A DNA stretch of 64,000 nt from Vibrio sp. 99-8-1. Its GTDB lineage: Bacteria > Pseudomonadota > Gammaproteobacteria > Enterobacterales > Vibrionaceae. Below the pieces are notes generated by a model. That model saw nothing but the letters and a program-made list of their open reading frames with translations. It was not told the DNA's origin and ran no database searches. Shown piece after piece: positions 35,075-46,400 of this stretch (positions are counted from its first letter, which is position 1; each line of letters opens with the position of its first letter). The stretch covers positions 1 through 64,000 of the forward strand of contig NZ_VTXE01000025.1 of assembly GCF_013114595.1 (NCBI RefSeq), read 5' to 3'. Both the position numbers and the translations under genes were made by a program.

Positions 35075-35960
35075 TGAGCCCTTCGTTCATCGCTTTCAGG
35101 CTATGACGGTGCCATGTGAGATTCAGCTGTTTACACCGACAAAACTGAGTGTGCCTGTGGGGAGTATCGTAGACGATATTATCTTTAATACTCGACGGTT
35201 GGAGAGCCGATATAACTTTTATTCAGACAGCTCTTGGTTGAGTCAAAAGGTGAATCAGCGTAACAGCTCCGTGGTGATATTAGATGATGAGTCCTTGGTG
35301 ATCTTTCAGCATCTAGAGACTCTAGCAACCTTGTCTGATGATGTATTCGACACGACGGTTGGTAGCGTAAAAGCCCTGTTGCAGCGAGAGCCCAAGCTCT
35401 CTCACCGAGAGGCATTTCAGCGTTTAAAATGGGCGATGGGTAAGCAGAGTTGGACGCTGGAAGAGAACAGGCTGATCATTGAACATCCAGAGACAAAGTT
35501 CGATTTAGGCGGTGTAATTAAAGAGTATGCAGTTGATCAAGCGGTTGCGATTGCTAAGTCCTATGGCATAACGTCTATGTTGGTCAATTTTGGCGGCGAT
35601 ATTTTTGCATTGGGTAAAAAACCGGATGGTGCACCATATAATGTAGCAGTGCTTAACCCGAAGCAGAGTACAGAGCCTTATTTTGCTCTTCCGGTTGAAG
35701 ATGCTGCGCTGACGACCTCTGCGCATTATCAGCGTCGTTTTCAGTTTGCAGATAAAAACACATCTCATATTTTGTCAGCAACAGAAACCGAGAAAAAAAT
35801 ACTATCTGTTACGGTCGTGGCAAAGACCGTGTTGGAAGCAGGGGCGCTAAGTACCTCACTTACGGTAAAGCCGGCCCTAACCATACCAGAAAATGTCGCC
35901 GCTATTTTTATCGATGACCAGCTGACTATTCATCAAGACACGGAGTTTCTATTGCGATGA
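35064..35960 (+). CDS. ApbE-like (FAD:protein FMN transferase family), atypical
   Basis: The 298-aa protein has the ApbE fold markers DLGGVIKEYAVDQA (147-160), VNFGGDIFALG (175-184), TTSAHYQRRF (217-226) and SHIL (234-237). It lacks a signal peptide, unlike most ApbE proteins, which are periplasmic. The position of the usual metal-binding Asp in ADALST is Gly (AGALST, G260), the usual HILDP reads HILSA, and KGYAVD is KEYAVD. It is therefore a divergent member that may have lost or changed flavin-transfer activity, or may act in the cytoplasm. It is encoded between the DUF3570 barrel and dsbD with overlaps on both sides. Confidence 0.78.
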   Translation: MRSNEPFVHRFQAMTVPCEIQLFTPTKLSVPVGSIVDDIIFNTRRLESRYNFYSDSSWLSQKVNQRNSSVVILDDESLVIFQHLETLATLSDDVFDTTVGSVKALLQREPKLSHREAFQRLKWAMGKQSWTLEENRLIIEHPETKFDLGGVIKEYAVDQAVAIAKSYGITSMLVNFGGDIFALGKKPDGAPYNVAVLNPKQSTEPYFALPVEDAALTTSAHYQRRFQFADKNTSHILSATETEKKILSVTVVAKTVLEAGALSTSLTVKPALTIPENVAAIFIDDQLTIHQDTEFLLR

Positions 35961-37735
35961 AGCGTTACTTCATAACTCTATTATTTGTTTTCGTCTCTGC
36001 TTTTTCCTTTGCAGAAGAGAGTGATTTTTTACCTGTGGAACAGGCTTTTCCTTTTTCATGGCAGCTCAATGAACAGGGCGCGGTGTTGGTAACATTTGAT
36101 ACCCAACAAGGCTATTACCTTTATAAATCCCGTTTCTCTTTTAAAGGAGATGAAGCTCTGTCCATTTCTCAACCCAGCTATTCATTAGCAGGGGAAGAAA
36201 AACAAGATCCATATATGGGCAATGTGGTGGTGTTCCACCAACCGTTGGAAATTACGCTGCCTTATACGGGGGAAGGGACACTGACTGTCAGGTACCAAGG
36301 ATGTGCGGACAAAGGGTTGTGTTATCTGCCTCAGAAGCAGACCATTCAACTACCGCCAAGTTTAGCGCCTAAAACGGAATCACAGAATGAAAGCTACTTC
36401 GATTTCGCAGCACTTAGTACAGATACCTCTACTCTTTCATCATTCTTATCCTCTGCGGGCAAGCCTAAAGCACTGCTAGTGTTTTTCTTGCTTGGTCTCG
36501 GTTTATCTTTGACACCCTGTGTTCTGCCTATGATTCCTATTTTAGCCAGCATCATTGGCGGCCAAGAAGCGATGACGGGCAGAAAGGGGGCAGCACTTTC
36601 TAGCGCGTATGTTTTTGGCATGGCCACCAGCTATGCGATAACAGGTATCTTGGTTACAACACTAGCAAAAGGCGTTAACTTGCAAGCCGCAATGCAGCAA
36701 CCTTGGTTACTTAGTATTTTTGCTGCTCTTTTTGTTTTGCTCGCCTTAGCGATGTTCGGATTCTACGAACTTCAGCTACCGGCGGCACTACAGCAGAGGC
36801 TGAATCAAGGTTCAGACAAGCTCGGCGGTGGAAAAATGGCCAGCGTTTTTGCTATGGGCGCCATCTCTGCTCTTGTTGTTTCTCCATGTGTTAGCGCTCC
36901 TTTAGCGGGGACTTTGCTCTATGTTTCAACGACTCAAGACTGGCTATTTGGTGGCGCAACACTGTTTGTTATGGCGCTTGGTATGGGCGTACCCTTGATC
37001 GCCATTGGTGCAAGTGGCGGTCGACTTCTGTTACGCAGCGGTGCATGGATGGTGTCGGTGAAACAGATATTTGGTGTGCTATTACTGGCGGTCTCAATTG
37101 TGCTGTTAAGTCGCTTTATTGATGCGTCTTATACTATGGCGCTGTGGGCACTGCTCGCCATTGGAACCGGGATACATTTTGGCGCATTGGAGTCGGCCAA
37201 TCCGGGTTGGCCTAGAACCCGAAAACTCGTTGCCCTGTTGCCATTGTTCTATGGGTTAATCATGTTGGTGGGCTTAGTAAATGGCGGTAGCGACCCTTTT
37301 GACCCGCTGCAAAAGAACAGTTCGGTAAGTAGCTCTGTCTCTAAACCTTCATTGGCTAACCGTTTCATAAAACTATCCTCCATTGATGAATTGGAAGCTA
37401 CCATTAATGATGCGTCAAGCAGTGGCGATAAGGTGCTCATTGATTTGTATGCTGACTGGTGTGTCTCTTGCAAAGTGATAGAAAAGAATGTGTTTGCTGA
37501 TGAGCAAATACGGCAACAACTGAATGGGTGGAAAAAGATTAAGCTCGATGTCACTGACAGTACTTCAGAGCAGATGGCATGGTTAAACAACAAGAACGTT
37601 TATGGCCCTCCTGCTATCTTCTTTTATTCGTCAACTGGTGAGATGGAGTCTGCCCGTATTATGGGAGATATTGATAAGGAAGGATTTAAGATCAAGTTAG
37701 CGCAAGCCAACGCTTTGGGTAAAAACGGTCGCTAA
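35957..37735 (+). CDS. dsbD: DsbD thiol:disulfide interchange protein
   Basis: The 592-aa protein has a signal peptide (1-19) and an N-terminal DsbD-alpha immunoglobulin-like domain with the redox pair in GCADKGLCYLP. A polytopic membrane domain carries the conserved Cys in LTPCVLPMIPILASI and VVSPCVSAPLAG. The C-terminal thioredoxin domain has W501-C502-V-S-C505. It moves electrons from cytoplasmic thioredoxin to periplasmic acceptors. Being last in this five-gene set, it is probably a dedicated electron source for the TlpA-like protein rather than the housekeeping DsbD, which would be encoded elsewhere; that is inference. Confidence 0.92.
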   Translation: MKRYFITLLFVFVSAFSFAEESDFLPVEQAFPFSWQLNEQGAVLVTFDTQQGYYLYKSRFSFKGDEALSISQPSYSLAGEEKQDPYMGNVVVFHQPLEITLPYTGEGTLTVRYQGCADKGLCYLPQKQTIQLPPSLAPKTESQNESYFDFAALSTDTSTLSSFLSSAGKPKALLVFFLLGLGLSLTPCVLPMIPILASIIGGQEAMTGRKGAALSSAYVFGMATSYAITGILVTTLAKGVNLQAAMQQPWLLSIFAALFVLLALAMFGFYELQLPAALQQRLNQGSDKLGGGKMASVFAMGAISALVVSPCVSAPLAGTLLYVSTTQDWLFGGATLFVMALGMGVPLIAIGASGGRLLLRSGAWMVSVKQIFGVLLLAVSIVLLSRFIDASYTMALWALLAIGTGIHFGALESANPGWPRTRKLVALLPLFYGLIMLVGLVNGGSDPFDPLQKNSSVSSSVSKPSLANRFIKLSSIDELEATINDASSSGDKVLIDLYADWCVSCKVIEKNVFADEQIRQQLNGWKKIKLDVTDSTSEQMAWLNNKNVYGPPAIFFYSSTGEMESARIMGDIDKEGFKIKLAQANALGKNGR

Positions 37736-37788
37736 CTCTTTTTAGTTTAACAATGACCTCGTTTCGTAATGACTTAGCTGCTGAAATG

Positions 37789-37815
37789 CCCGCCACCAGT
37801 CTGGCTGGTGGCGGG
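37789..37815. terminator. Terminator between convergent dsbD and ABC genes
   Basis: A perfect 11-bp GC-rich stem, CCCGCCACCAG with CTGGTGGCGGG, encloses a 5-nt loop. It lies 53 nt after dsbD and 22 nt beyond the stop of the convergent ABC gene. No long T tract follows on either strand, but stability is high. Confidence 0.75.
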
Positions 37816-37837
37816 AACTTGAGTATGCATGATCCAA

Positions 37838-39814
37838 TTAGGATGGAATTTTAATAATAGAGTTCTTAGTCTGTACCAGCTGCTGTTCTTTAATTTCATA
37901 GAGGTTGGGCAGCTGATTTAGGGTCACTTTATCGTGAGAAACAACCAGTAATATCGCGTCAGGCGCTTCTTGCTTAATATACTGAAGCAGAGCGCTAACA
38001 TCCGCGGTTGACAGGTTAGACAGAGCTTCATCAAGAATAATTATCTGTTTACTAGGATCGATGCTCATCAAAATGAGCAGTTTGCGTTTTTGCCCTGTCG
38101 ACATGGCGATCTGGCTAATATCTCTCTGGAAAACAAATTCATAATCGATAGGCGCATGGGTAAAAATCAAGCTGCATATCTTGGTGATTTTGTTCACGTC
38201 GGTGACACCACGCATATAAAAATTGGCATAGACACTGCCGCGAATAAACTCAGAGTTAGGGTCGATAAAGACGACTTGTTTGGCAAATACGTTAGGATCA
38301 ATATCGGCGCTATTATAGAAGTCATTGTACAGAATAGTACCGCTATATTCGGTATGAGACTGAACAATGGCTGCCATCAATGTTGATTTTCCACACCCGA
38401 TAGGGCCATAAAACCCGTAGGTATTTCCTTTGGTTAGCTGCAAATTAATATTATTCAGCAGCGGAGACTGTTCGGCGGTGATGTCGACGTTTTTTAAGCT
38501 AACATTGGTTATGTTTTCAATATGCAGACCTTTTTGAACAAGCTTAGGTTCAAGGTTGTCCAACAACTCTCCAACAGCGAGTTTTAGGTGGTAGGTTGAG
38601 ATCAGAACAAAGAAGCTCTTGGTCACAAAGCTGATCACACTTGAGGCCGCTCGACCATTCAATATTAGCAAAGCAAATAGGACGTTAAATACGCTGGTGT
38701 CGACTTTGGAGGTGTAAAACAGCACGATAAACAGCATGAAACTGGCAACAAATGAACTAACGCGAACAAACTCTTCCCAGTTAAAGTTAAAACTGGCTAA
38801 CTTATGGTCACTATCAAATGATTTCTTACATGAGTTCTCAAAGTTATTGAGCATAGATTGATTGTTCAAAAACCTTAACTGCTTGTTGTTTCGGTAGTAA
38901 GAAATACGTTCATTGAGTAGATCTTGTTGAGCCGATTCAAGTTCAATAAACACCTTGTAATTTCGATAACGCATGTAGGTTGCAGCGGCAATGACAACTA
39001 GATAAAAGGCAAATAATCCAAGGGCGTAGCTGCCAATAAACAAGAAGAGAAGAGAGATCACCAATAGAAATATGGAGGCGTCCATGATTATGCTGGGCAG
39101 GTTATCCCAGATAACTTTTCTATTGGATTCCACCATGCGCATTTTGGTTAAGCTATCTTTCTGTTTAAAGCCCGGCATCAGGGCGAGTAAGTAACGCTCT
39201 ATTTTGATGGCATTTTTGTCGATTTTTCTTAAATGGACATGCTTTATCATGTGTTTCAGGGCGTACTCGCACCCCCATAAAATTAAAAAAGCCAGAGTAA
39301 CAAAGACAAGCGTGGAAGCTTGGGAGTTAAAAATGAGTCGTGTGTTGAATAAGTTGCTGTAAAAGGCAGGAATCAGAACAAATGGAACCGCCGCTAAAAG
39401 GAAAAAGTTAATCTTAGGAAAGAGTTGGTAGATAACTTCGACAAATTCACGGGTTTTCAGGCTTTTAGGGTATGCCTCAATAAATACAACTTCTTTACCG
39501 ATGACATCTGTCATCTCGATCTGTTCATGTCTGTCATTGACTAAGTTGGTACCCACACGCTGCACAAACGAAGGATTATTATCGGAAATGATAAAGGCTT
39601 CAGGCAGATCATTGACAGAGTTTACCGGTCGTTTTTCTAATGAATAGCTAAATAGAGGATCGATAAACAGCGGTTTAAGTTGCGAGATAAGTTGATCAAG
39701 TGTCTCTCCCTCTATGTGTTTAAAGGCTTTCCAATCAAAGCTGGCTTGAGCTTGTTTTACAAGCCGTGTGATAACTGTTTTCATAAAGGTCTCATCGAAA
39801 ATAACTGCCTGCAT
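37838..39814 (-). CDS. Type I secretion-like ABC transporter (permease-ATPase)
   Basis: The protein of up to 658 aa has an N-terminal region resembling the catalytically dead C39-like domain of T1SS exporters (about 1-130). Membrane segments (about 135-430; LLAAVPFVLIPAF, STLVFVTLAFLIL) and a nucleotide-binding domain with Walker A GPIGCGKST (about 467-475) and Walker B IIILDEALSN follow. The C-loop is MSTGQKRKL instead of the usual LSGGQ. A second ATG at 39784 is equally possible as the start. It is divergent from the giant adhesin across about 640 bp and is the likely exporter subunit. The membrane-fusion and TolC-type partners are not in the window. The altered signature hints at one of a pair of ABC subunits, as in RTX exporters. 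Confidence 0.75.
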   Translation of the reverse strand: MQAVIFDETFMKTVITRLVKQAQASFDWKAFKHIEGETLDQLISQLKPLFIDPLFSYSLEKRPVNSVNDLPEAFIISDNNPSFVQRVGTNLVNDRHEQIEMTDVIGKEVVFIEAYPKSLKTREFVEVIYQLFPKINFFLLAAVPFVLIPAFYSNLFNTRLIFNSQASTLVFVTLAFLILWGCEYALKHMIKHVHLRKIDKNAIKIERYLLALMPGFKQKDSLTKMRMVESNRKVIWDNLPSIIMDASIFLLVISLLFLFIGSYALGLFAFYLVVIAAATYMRYRNYKVFIELESAQQDLLNERISYYRNNKQLRFLNNQSMLNNFENSCKKSFDSDHKLASFNFNWEEFVRVSSFVASFMLFIVLFYTSKVDTSVFNVLFALLILNGRAASSVISFVTKSFFVLISTYHLKLAVGELLDNLEPKLVQKGLHIENITNVSLKNVDITAEQSPLLNNINLQLTKGNTYGFYGPIGCGKSTLMAAIVQSHTEYSGTILYNDFYNSADIDPNVFAKQVVFIDPNSEFIRGSVYANFYMRGVTDVNKITKICSLIFTHAPIDYEFVFQRDISQIAMSTGQKRKLLILMSIDPSKQIIILDEALSNLSTADVSALLQYIKQEAPDAILLVVSHDKVTLNQLPNLYEIKEQQLVQTKNSIIKIPS

Positions 39815-40457
39815 ACCGAAGTGATCTCAAGGTTCAGGATTCACAATGGCATCCCTTTCAAGATTATCTGACGCTGAGCAAGCACCTTGAGGTCAATGGC
39901 GTATGATAAGTCTCTCTCGTAAATAGCACAATCTAATCTGAAATATTCCTTACCCTTTATTACTTGCACGTAACATTTTGTTTTCAAGTCGTCATGTTCA
40001 GATAGTTACAATATATTGATTGTCACCATTGCATCATATCGCATAGGTATAGCTAACAGATTTTATTCTATTTCTGCATATAGCGGAAAGTTATTGATAT
40101 AATGTTCGGTCTTATATTACACGGTGTTATAATACCGTATTAGTGTGTTATTTGTTTTAATTATCAATGGTCGTTGGCAATCGTTTTACTGGTATTGCTA
40201 GGCTGAATAATGTGTCCATTTTTATCTATATAGATCAATATCTTTTCGTGATTGGCTCATTTTTATGTTATAAGTTCACCTCTGATAAGGTGAGTGTTAA
40301 TGAGTTGTTTTAATTTGGATAATGCGAACGGGTTTTTATATTAAGTTCTGGTGACATTATTAACATTTGGAAATAACCACATTTTTTTTATCATTATTAT
40401 ATTTTGATTAAATTTTGATTAATTTTTGGGCAAATTAAGCTAGTTGGGTCTGTTACT
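39815..40457. other. Long AT-rich divergent regulatory region, no gene
   Basis: These 643 bp separate the ABC gene from the giant adhesin gene. No frame here looks coding on either strand. There is a dyad over a TATAAT box near 40128 and a small dyad CACCT/AGGTG near 40276. AT-rich near-repeats TTTTGATTAA occur close to 40400. A long leader of this kind could host H-NS-like or biofilm regulators. I do not recognise a riboswitch. Confidence 0.5.
40121..40138 (+). promoter_or_regulatory. Dyad overlapping a -10-like box
   Basis: ACGGTGTTATAATACCGT is an 18-bp near-palindrome (ACGGT with ACCGT ends) centred on TATAAT (40128-40133). A weak -35-like TTCGGT lies about 17 bp upstream. It may be a promoter for the adhesin with a built-in operator, giving a leader of over 300 nt. 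Confidence 0.35.
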
Positions 40458-43400
40458 ATGCAAAAAGTTGTAGTTGAATCTATTTCCGATATTAATGTTA
40501 AAGGTTTCGACATCGAAATTACCTTGGCGAATGGTGATGTTGAGGTGATTAAAGATGGTGTCGTAGCCGTAGCGCTTGGCGACTTGAGTGTAGAAACTCG
40601 AGAAGGCGAGTTCTCTATGAACGATCTTATTAATCAGACGGGAATCAACTTAGAGACAGCGTCGAGTGTTTTTCTAGAAAATCAACTCTATGCAACAGGT
40701 GACTCAGTTAAAGGGGACCTCGCTGGTGAAGGAAGTCGTCAAGATGAACTGACAGGTGATGGTGATAAGTCGTTAGAAGGCCTTGAGAATGAGCTAGGTA
40801 TATTAAATAGTGATGGTATATCCAGTGAACTAGAAGATGGAACAACAGATCAAGCTTTTCAAGAAGCATTAAACAAAGCCATTACTCAAGCAGCACTTGA
40901 GCGCCAGCAAGCTTTAGCGGAGCAATTTGCCCAGTTGTCTTCGCTACAGTCGACCCTAGATGCCCAAAAACTGGCTATTGAGCAAGAGAGAAAAGAACTA
41001 GCAGAAATAGCCCAAGCCCAGCAAGCGGAAAAGGCAGCGGTTGACGCTGAGCGAGAAGACCTATTTGGCTTGGCGGAAGCGATCATTAGTAACAGTGAAA
41101 TTGACGGCCAGCACAATGTTGAAGACTATATCGTCGAATTAGCAGGTGATGGGGTTGATGTAGAGACAGGATCGGTTGGTGGCGAAAGTATTGGTGGTTC
41201 CAGTACCAACACCGTGTTGGTTGATGCTATTGAAGCGTTAATAGAGTCAAAGCAAGATGCTAGTGATGCAGCGGTTGCTAATGCCAGTAACACAAATCCG
41301 ACCCCAGCCACAGGATTACCCAATCAGACAGGTAACTCTTCCGGCTCCTCGACCTCAAGCAGCTCTTCGAGTTCATCTAGCTCTAGCTCGTCTAGTAGCG
41401 CAGGAAAAGCCGTGGATGATGGCAGTGGTAAAACCATTGATTCAGAGTCAGCTGCCTACTTAACCCTATTGTTAGAAGGAGAGGATGATTCCGGTAAACT
41501 GGGTGATTTTGTTACCAACATTAACACCGACCTCACCTTTAATGGTCAGTCTGAGCCGGGATCTAGGGTTCATTTTGTTGCTACAGATAGCAGTGACACC
41601 ATTATCTATGAAGAGTATGTAACGGCAGATTCAACAGGAAAATACACGGTAGAGCTTGCTGATGTATACGCCGATGGTAGTTACAAAATTGAAGCAACGA
41701 CGACATCAAAGTCAGGTGAAGACTTATCCGTCACCGAGCAACTGGTGATCATGACATCCACACCGGAAACACCAACCGTGGTATTGACGGAAGAGTCGGA
41801 TACTGCCGCCACCTTTAATGAAAACACAACTGGACACAGTGATAAAATCTCCTCAGACACAACACCTACCTTTACAGGAACTTCTCAACAAGGCTCAGTT
41901 GTTACCTTAACCATCAATGGTGTTGACTATAAATCCTCACCAGTCGGTGAAGACGGCCTCTGGTCGATAACGGTAGCGTTATCAAATGGGGTCGATGATG
42001 GGAAGTACTTCTATTCAGTGGTTGCGACTGACCAAGCGGGTAATGTCTCTGAAACCGTTAGTGATGCGTCAACGTATTTTACCCTTGATACTCAAGTAGA
42101 GGATACTCAAGGTGCGCTTGCAGCAACATCCGATACAGGTGAATTGCAGAATGATGGCATCACCAGATACAGTGACCAACAGCTAAGCTTTACCGGCACT
42201 CTAGAAGAAGGTGCAACAGTTAAACTGGTTATTAATATTGATGGCATTGCCTATACAGTTACGCCAACTGAAAGTCAGTATTCGATGGTTGATGGGAAGC
42301 GTGTTTGGACGATTGATAAAGACTCCAGTGATTTTGCTGCGGCATTTATTGACAATGATATTGAGAATAATAGTGATGGCTATAGCTATCACTTTGAATA
42401 TGAAGATGTTGCCGGCAACGTTTCATCATCACAAGAACAGACGCTAGTTATCGATACATTGGCCCCTTTTGTCACCAGTTTAGGATTGACGGAAAGCACC
42501 GATTCTGCCCCTGTTGGTAACACAAATAACCAGCTCGTTAATGACAACATAACTTCAAATCAAAAACCGGTACTACAGGGCACCGCTGAAGCGGGTTCTC
42601 AAATAACAGTGACGGTGACAGCGAAAGATGGCAGTTATACTCAAAGCTACCAAACCGAGGCTGTTGGTGAGTTGTGGTCTGTTGACCTCACTAAAAATGA
42701 CAGCAACACAAACTTGGTTAACCTGCTAAATTCAGGTGATTACGATGTCTCTATCCAAGCCAAAGATGTAGCAGGTAACAGCACAGAAATAAATGATACG
42801 TTTACCATTGATACCTCTACCAGCATTGACATAGTTACGCCGCTAGACGACAAGATTAACAGCAACATACATGTTATTACTGGCCGTGCAGAAGAGTCAG
42901 CCACAGTGACATTAACCATCAAAGGGTTGGATGACAGTAATAAAGAGATTGAATACACACAACAGCTAACTGTAGCCGCCGATGCGGATGCGGATAATAG
43001 CGGCGAATGGCAATTTAACCTCGATCCATCACAGTTATCACTGTCGGGAGAAACGATTGATGGTAACTATAGCTACAGTATTTCTTCGGTTGATATTGCT
43101 GGAAATGAAACCTCAACATCCAGTCAAAACTTCGTTTTAGATACTCAGGTTATCCCGTTTACTGCTCAGTTGGATAATGATTCGAATAGTGGCGCATTAG
43201 ATGATGTGATCACCAAAGATGATACGCCAACCTTTAGTGGTACGGTAGAACCTGAGAGTACCGTCGCGCTGACCATAAATGGTAAAACATACACACTTGC
43301 TGCGTCCGATACCAGCGATGGTACATGGTCAATCACCATTCCAGATGCCGATGCTCTACCAAGTGACAATCAGACTCATATTTATACTGTTAAGGCGACC

Positions 43401-46400
43401 GATCCATTAGGCAATGAGACCACGCTTAATGATAACCAGCAATACAAGGTAACGGTTGATCTTGGCGAGCCAACATTAGCAGGCGGCTTAGACAGTACTA
43501 GCGATTCGGCTGTTGTGGGTGATGGCAATACCAATGTGAATAACCCACTATTTTCAGGTTTAGGTGATGCAGGAGATACGGTTACCTTAACCATTCAAAA
43601 TGTTGATTATCCTGATCTTGCTGCGATCCAGAAACAGGTGATCGTCAATGATGATGGAACATGGCAAATTCGTTTGGATGATGGTGAAAATCCAGATGGT
43701 TCCGATGATGGTGAATATGATGGCACCCTTGCCGATGGGAGCTACAGCTACACATTAAATGCGACAGATGTTGCCGGGAACTCTGTGACAACAGCGGCGA
43801 CTCCGCTATTAATAGATACGCAGAACCCAACGCCTTTAACGGGGTCACTGGATGCAACAAGTGATCTTGTCTCCGATGCCGATGGTCAGCTAAGCAAAAT
43901 ACAGGCGATCAAAGGTGATTACACTGATAACGATCTGGACGGCATAACCAGAGATACAACACCTCTGCTCAGTGGTACGGTTGACGCCGACAATATAGAG
44001 AGTGTGGTTGTTTTCTTAGATGATCCTAGCAACAGCACGCCAATTACCGCTGAGCTCGACAGAGATGCTGATGGTAAATTGGTTGTTACAACCGATGTGA
44101 ATGGCAATAAAGTCGTTGCCTGGTCATTGCAACTGGATGCTCAAACCAGCGGTGAGCACACGTTTACCGCGGTGGCAACAGACAAAGCGGGTAACCAGAG
44201 CACACTGTCAGAACAGTCATTTACTATCGATCAACAAACTCTCGCTCCAACAGGTGAACTGTTGAGTGAAGCATCCGATTCAGGAGTAAAAGGGGACTTA
44301 ATCACCAAGGTGCTCACACCTGTTTTCAGTGGTGGTGCAGCAAGCGCAGAAGCGGGTTCTATTTTGCTGTTGGAGATTAACAACCATAAATATGAAACCA
44401 CGGCTGAAGCAGATGGTAGCTGGACGATTTCTGTTACTGATGCTTTACCGAGTGACGTATCCGATCAGTCATTTACTCTGACACAAATTGATGTGGCAGG
44501 TAATACCGCCAGTGTGACCAATACCTTAACGGTAGATACTGAAACTCAAGTTACTGCCCACCTACAAACTGAGGCTGATTTTACCGATGTTCCCGTTGGG
44601 TTTGTAAGTTCGGACTCAGGGGTTCAAGGGGATAACTACACCAACATGACGTCTCCTACCTTTACTGGTACGGGAGAAGATGGTGCCAGCATTACCTTTG
44701 ACATTAATGGTCAAAGCTACTCAACGACGGTGTCTGATGGAAAATGGACCATTGACGTTACAGGTTTAGCGGCGACATCGGTGGATGCTGAAACCGGTGC
44801 GCAAGAGTTTGACTATACCGTGACTAGTGAAGATATCGCCGGCAATCAAGCTGAGGTTTCTGGAACGGTAACGGTGGATTCGCAATTGGTCTGGAGTGGC
44901 GGGCTGGATTCCAGCATGACCGTCTCCATTGCGGACGACAAAACCTACCTAGGCTCAACAGAAGTGAGTTTTGGTGGCAAGATTGAAACCGGTGGTAGCG
45001 TTAAGTTAACGGAGTTCAATGGCGTAACCTTGACTGATGCTATTGATGCCACAGTGAGTGATGATGGCAGTTGGATCATTGACTACGCGAGTGCGACGGC
45101 TCTGTTGCAAGGTTTAACCGATAAAACTAACTACACCTACACTCTTCAAGCAACAGATAAGGCGGGTAACTCTGAGACAATTAGCAGTAACTTCACTGTT
45201 GAAAAAGCCCTGCCTAAGATCCTTGATATGGATCTGGATAAAGAATCAGAAACAGGTCTGTCAGGTGTAGATGAAGCAACAGATGCCACTTTTAATGACA
45301 ACATCACCTCAAATCAGTTGCCAAAAATCAGTGGCTTAAGTCAAGTAGGTAACACCATACGTGTGGTGATTACCGACGCTGATGGCAACCCTGTAGGTAC
45401 GCCAATTGTTACTACAGTCGCTAACACTGATGTGGTTGAGTTAGAAGTCGATGGTGTGACTCAGTCATTTGCACCATGGTCTATCACCACAGAGCTTGCG
45501 TTAACGGATGGCCAATATACTTATACCGCGACAGCAACGGACAGTTCTGGTAATTCTGCTCAAACCAGTACTTCTGTCGATATCGACAACACCGCACCAT
45601 TAGCGGGTTTAGATATCTCCCCTGATGAGATTTTAACAACAGAGACTCAACCTACTTTTACCGGTCCTGCTGACGCCTCAGGTCAAGATGTCACGTTAGT
45701 GATAAAGAATCAGGACGGAACACTCGCTTATAGCGTGACGACACGCTTTGCTGAAGGTGATATCTGGTCAATTAAGCTACCGGAAGAGAGTAAGCTTAGC
45801 GACGGCAATTACACTTATACGATAGATTCTCAAGATTTAGCCGGAAATCAGGCTACTCAAGTTGCCGGCAATCTAACGGTGGACACAACCGCTCCCGAGT
45901 TTACCGTTGGTCTTGATGACAGCAGCAATACCGGCGTGACCACTGACGAAATCACCTCGCAAAGAGAGCCGATATTTACTGGTGAGATTAATGATCCTAA
46001 TGCCATCGTTCGCCTCGAGATTGATGGACAAACGTACACAGATGCAACCATAACGCAAAACCCAGATACAGGTAAGTATCACTGGTCAATCGAGGTGACT
46101 ACACCACTTCGCACTGAAGGGGAGGTTGCCTATACCGTCACTGCAACAGACCAGGCAGGCAATAGCCGCTCTTCTGATGAAGGAGGGGTGCAAAAAAGCA
46201 TTACACTTGATTTCACTATAGATGATGGTGATCTCACCACTCATTTTGACTCCAAAACTAATGATGCGGGCTCGGCGGATATTTTAACTAATATCGATAC
46301 TCCGACCTTTAGCGGAACGGGTAATGCTGCTGGCGATAACATTACCATCACCATTACTGGTGTCGATGCATCGGGTAATCCTGTTACTCGTCAATTTGAA

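Noticed and set aside
39815..40457. Cyclic-di-GMP riboswitch in the adhesin leader
   Set aside because: The conserved GEMM core was looked for by eye and not seen.
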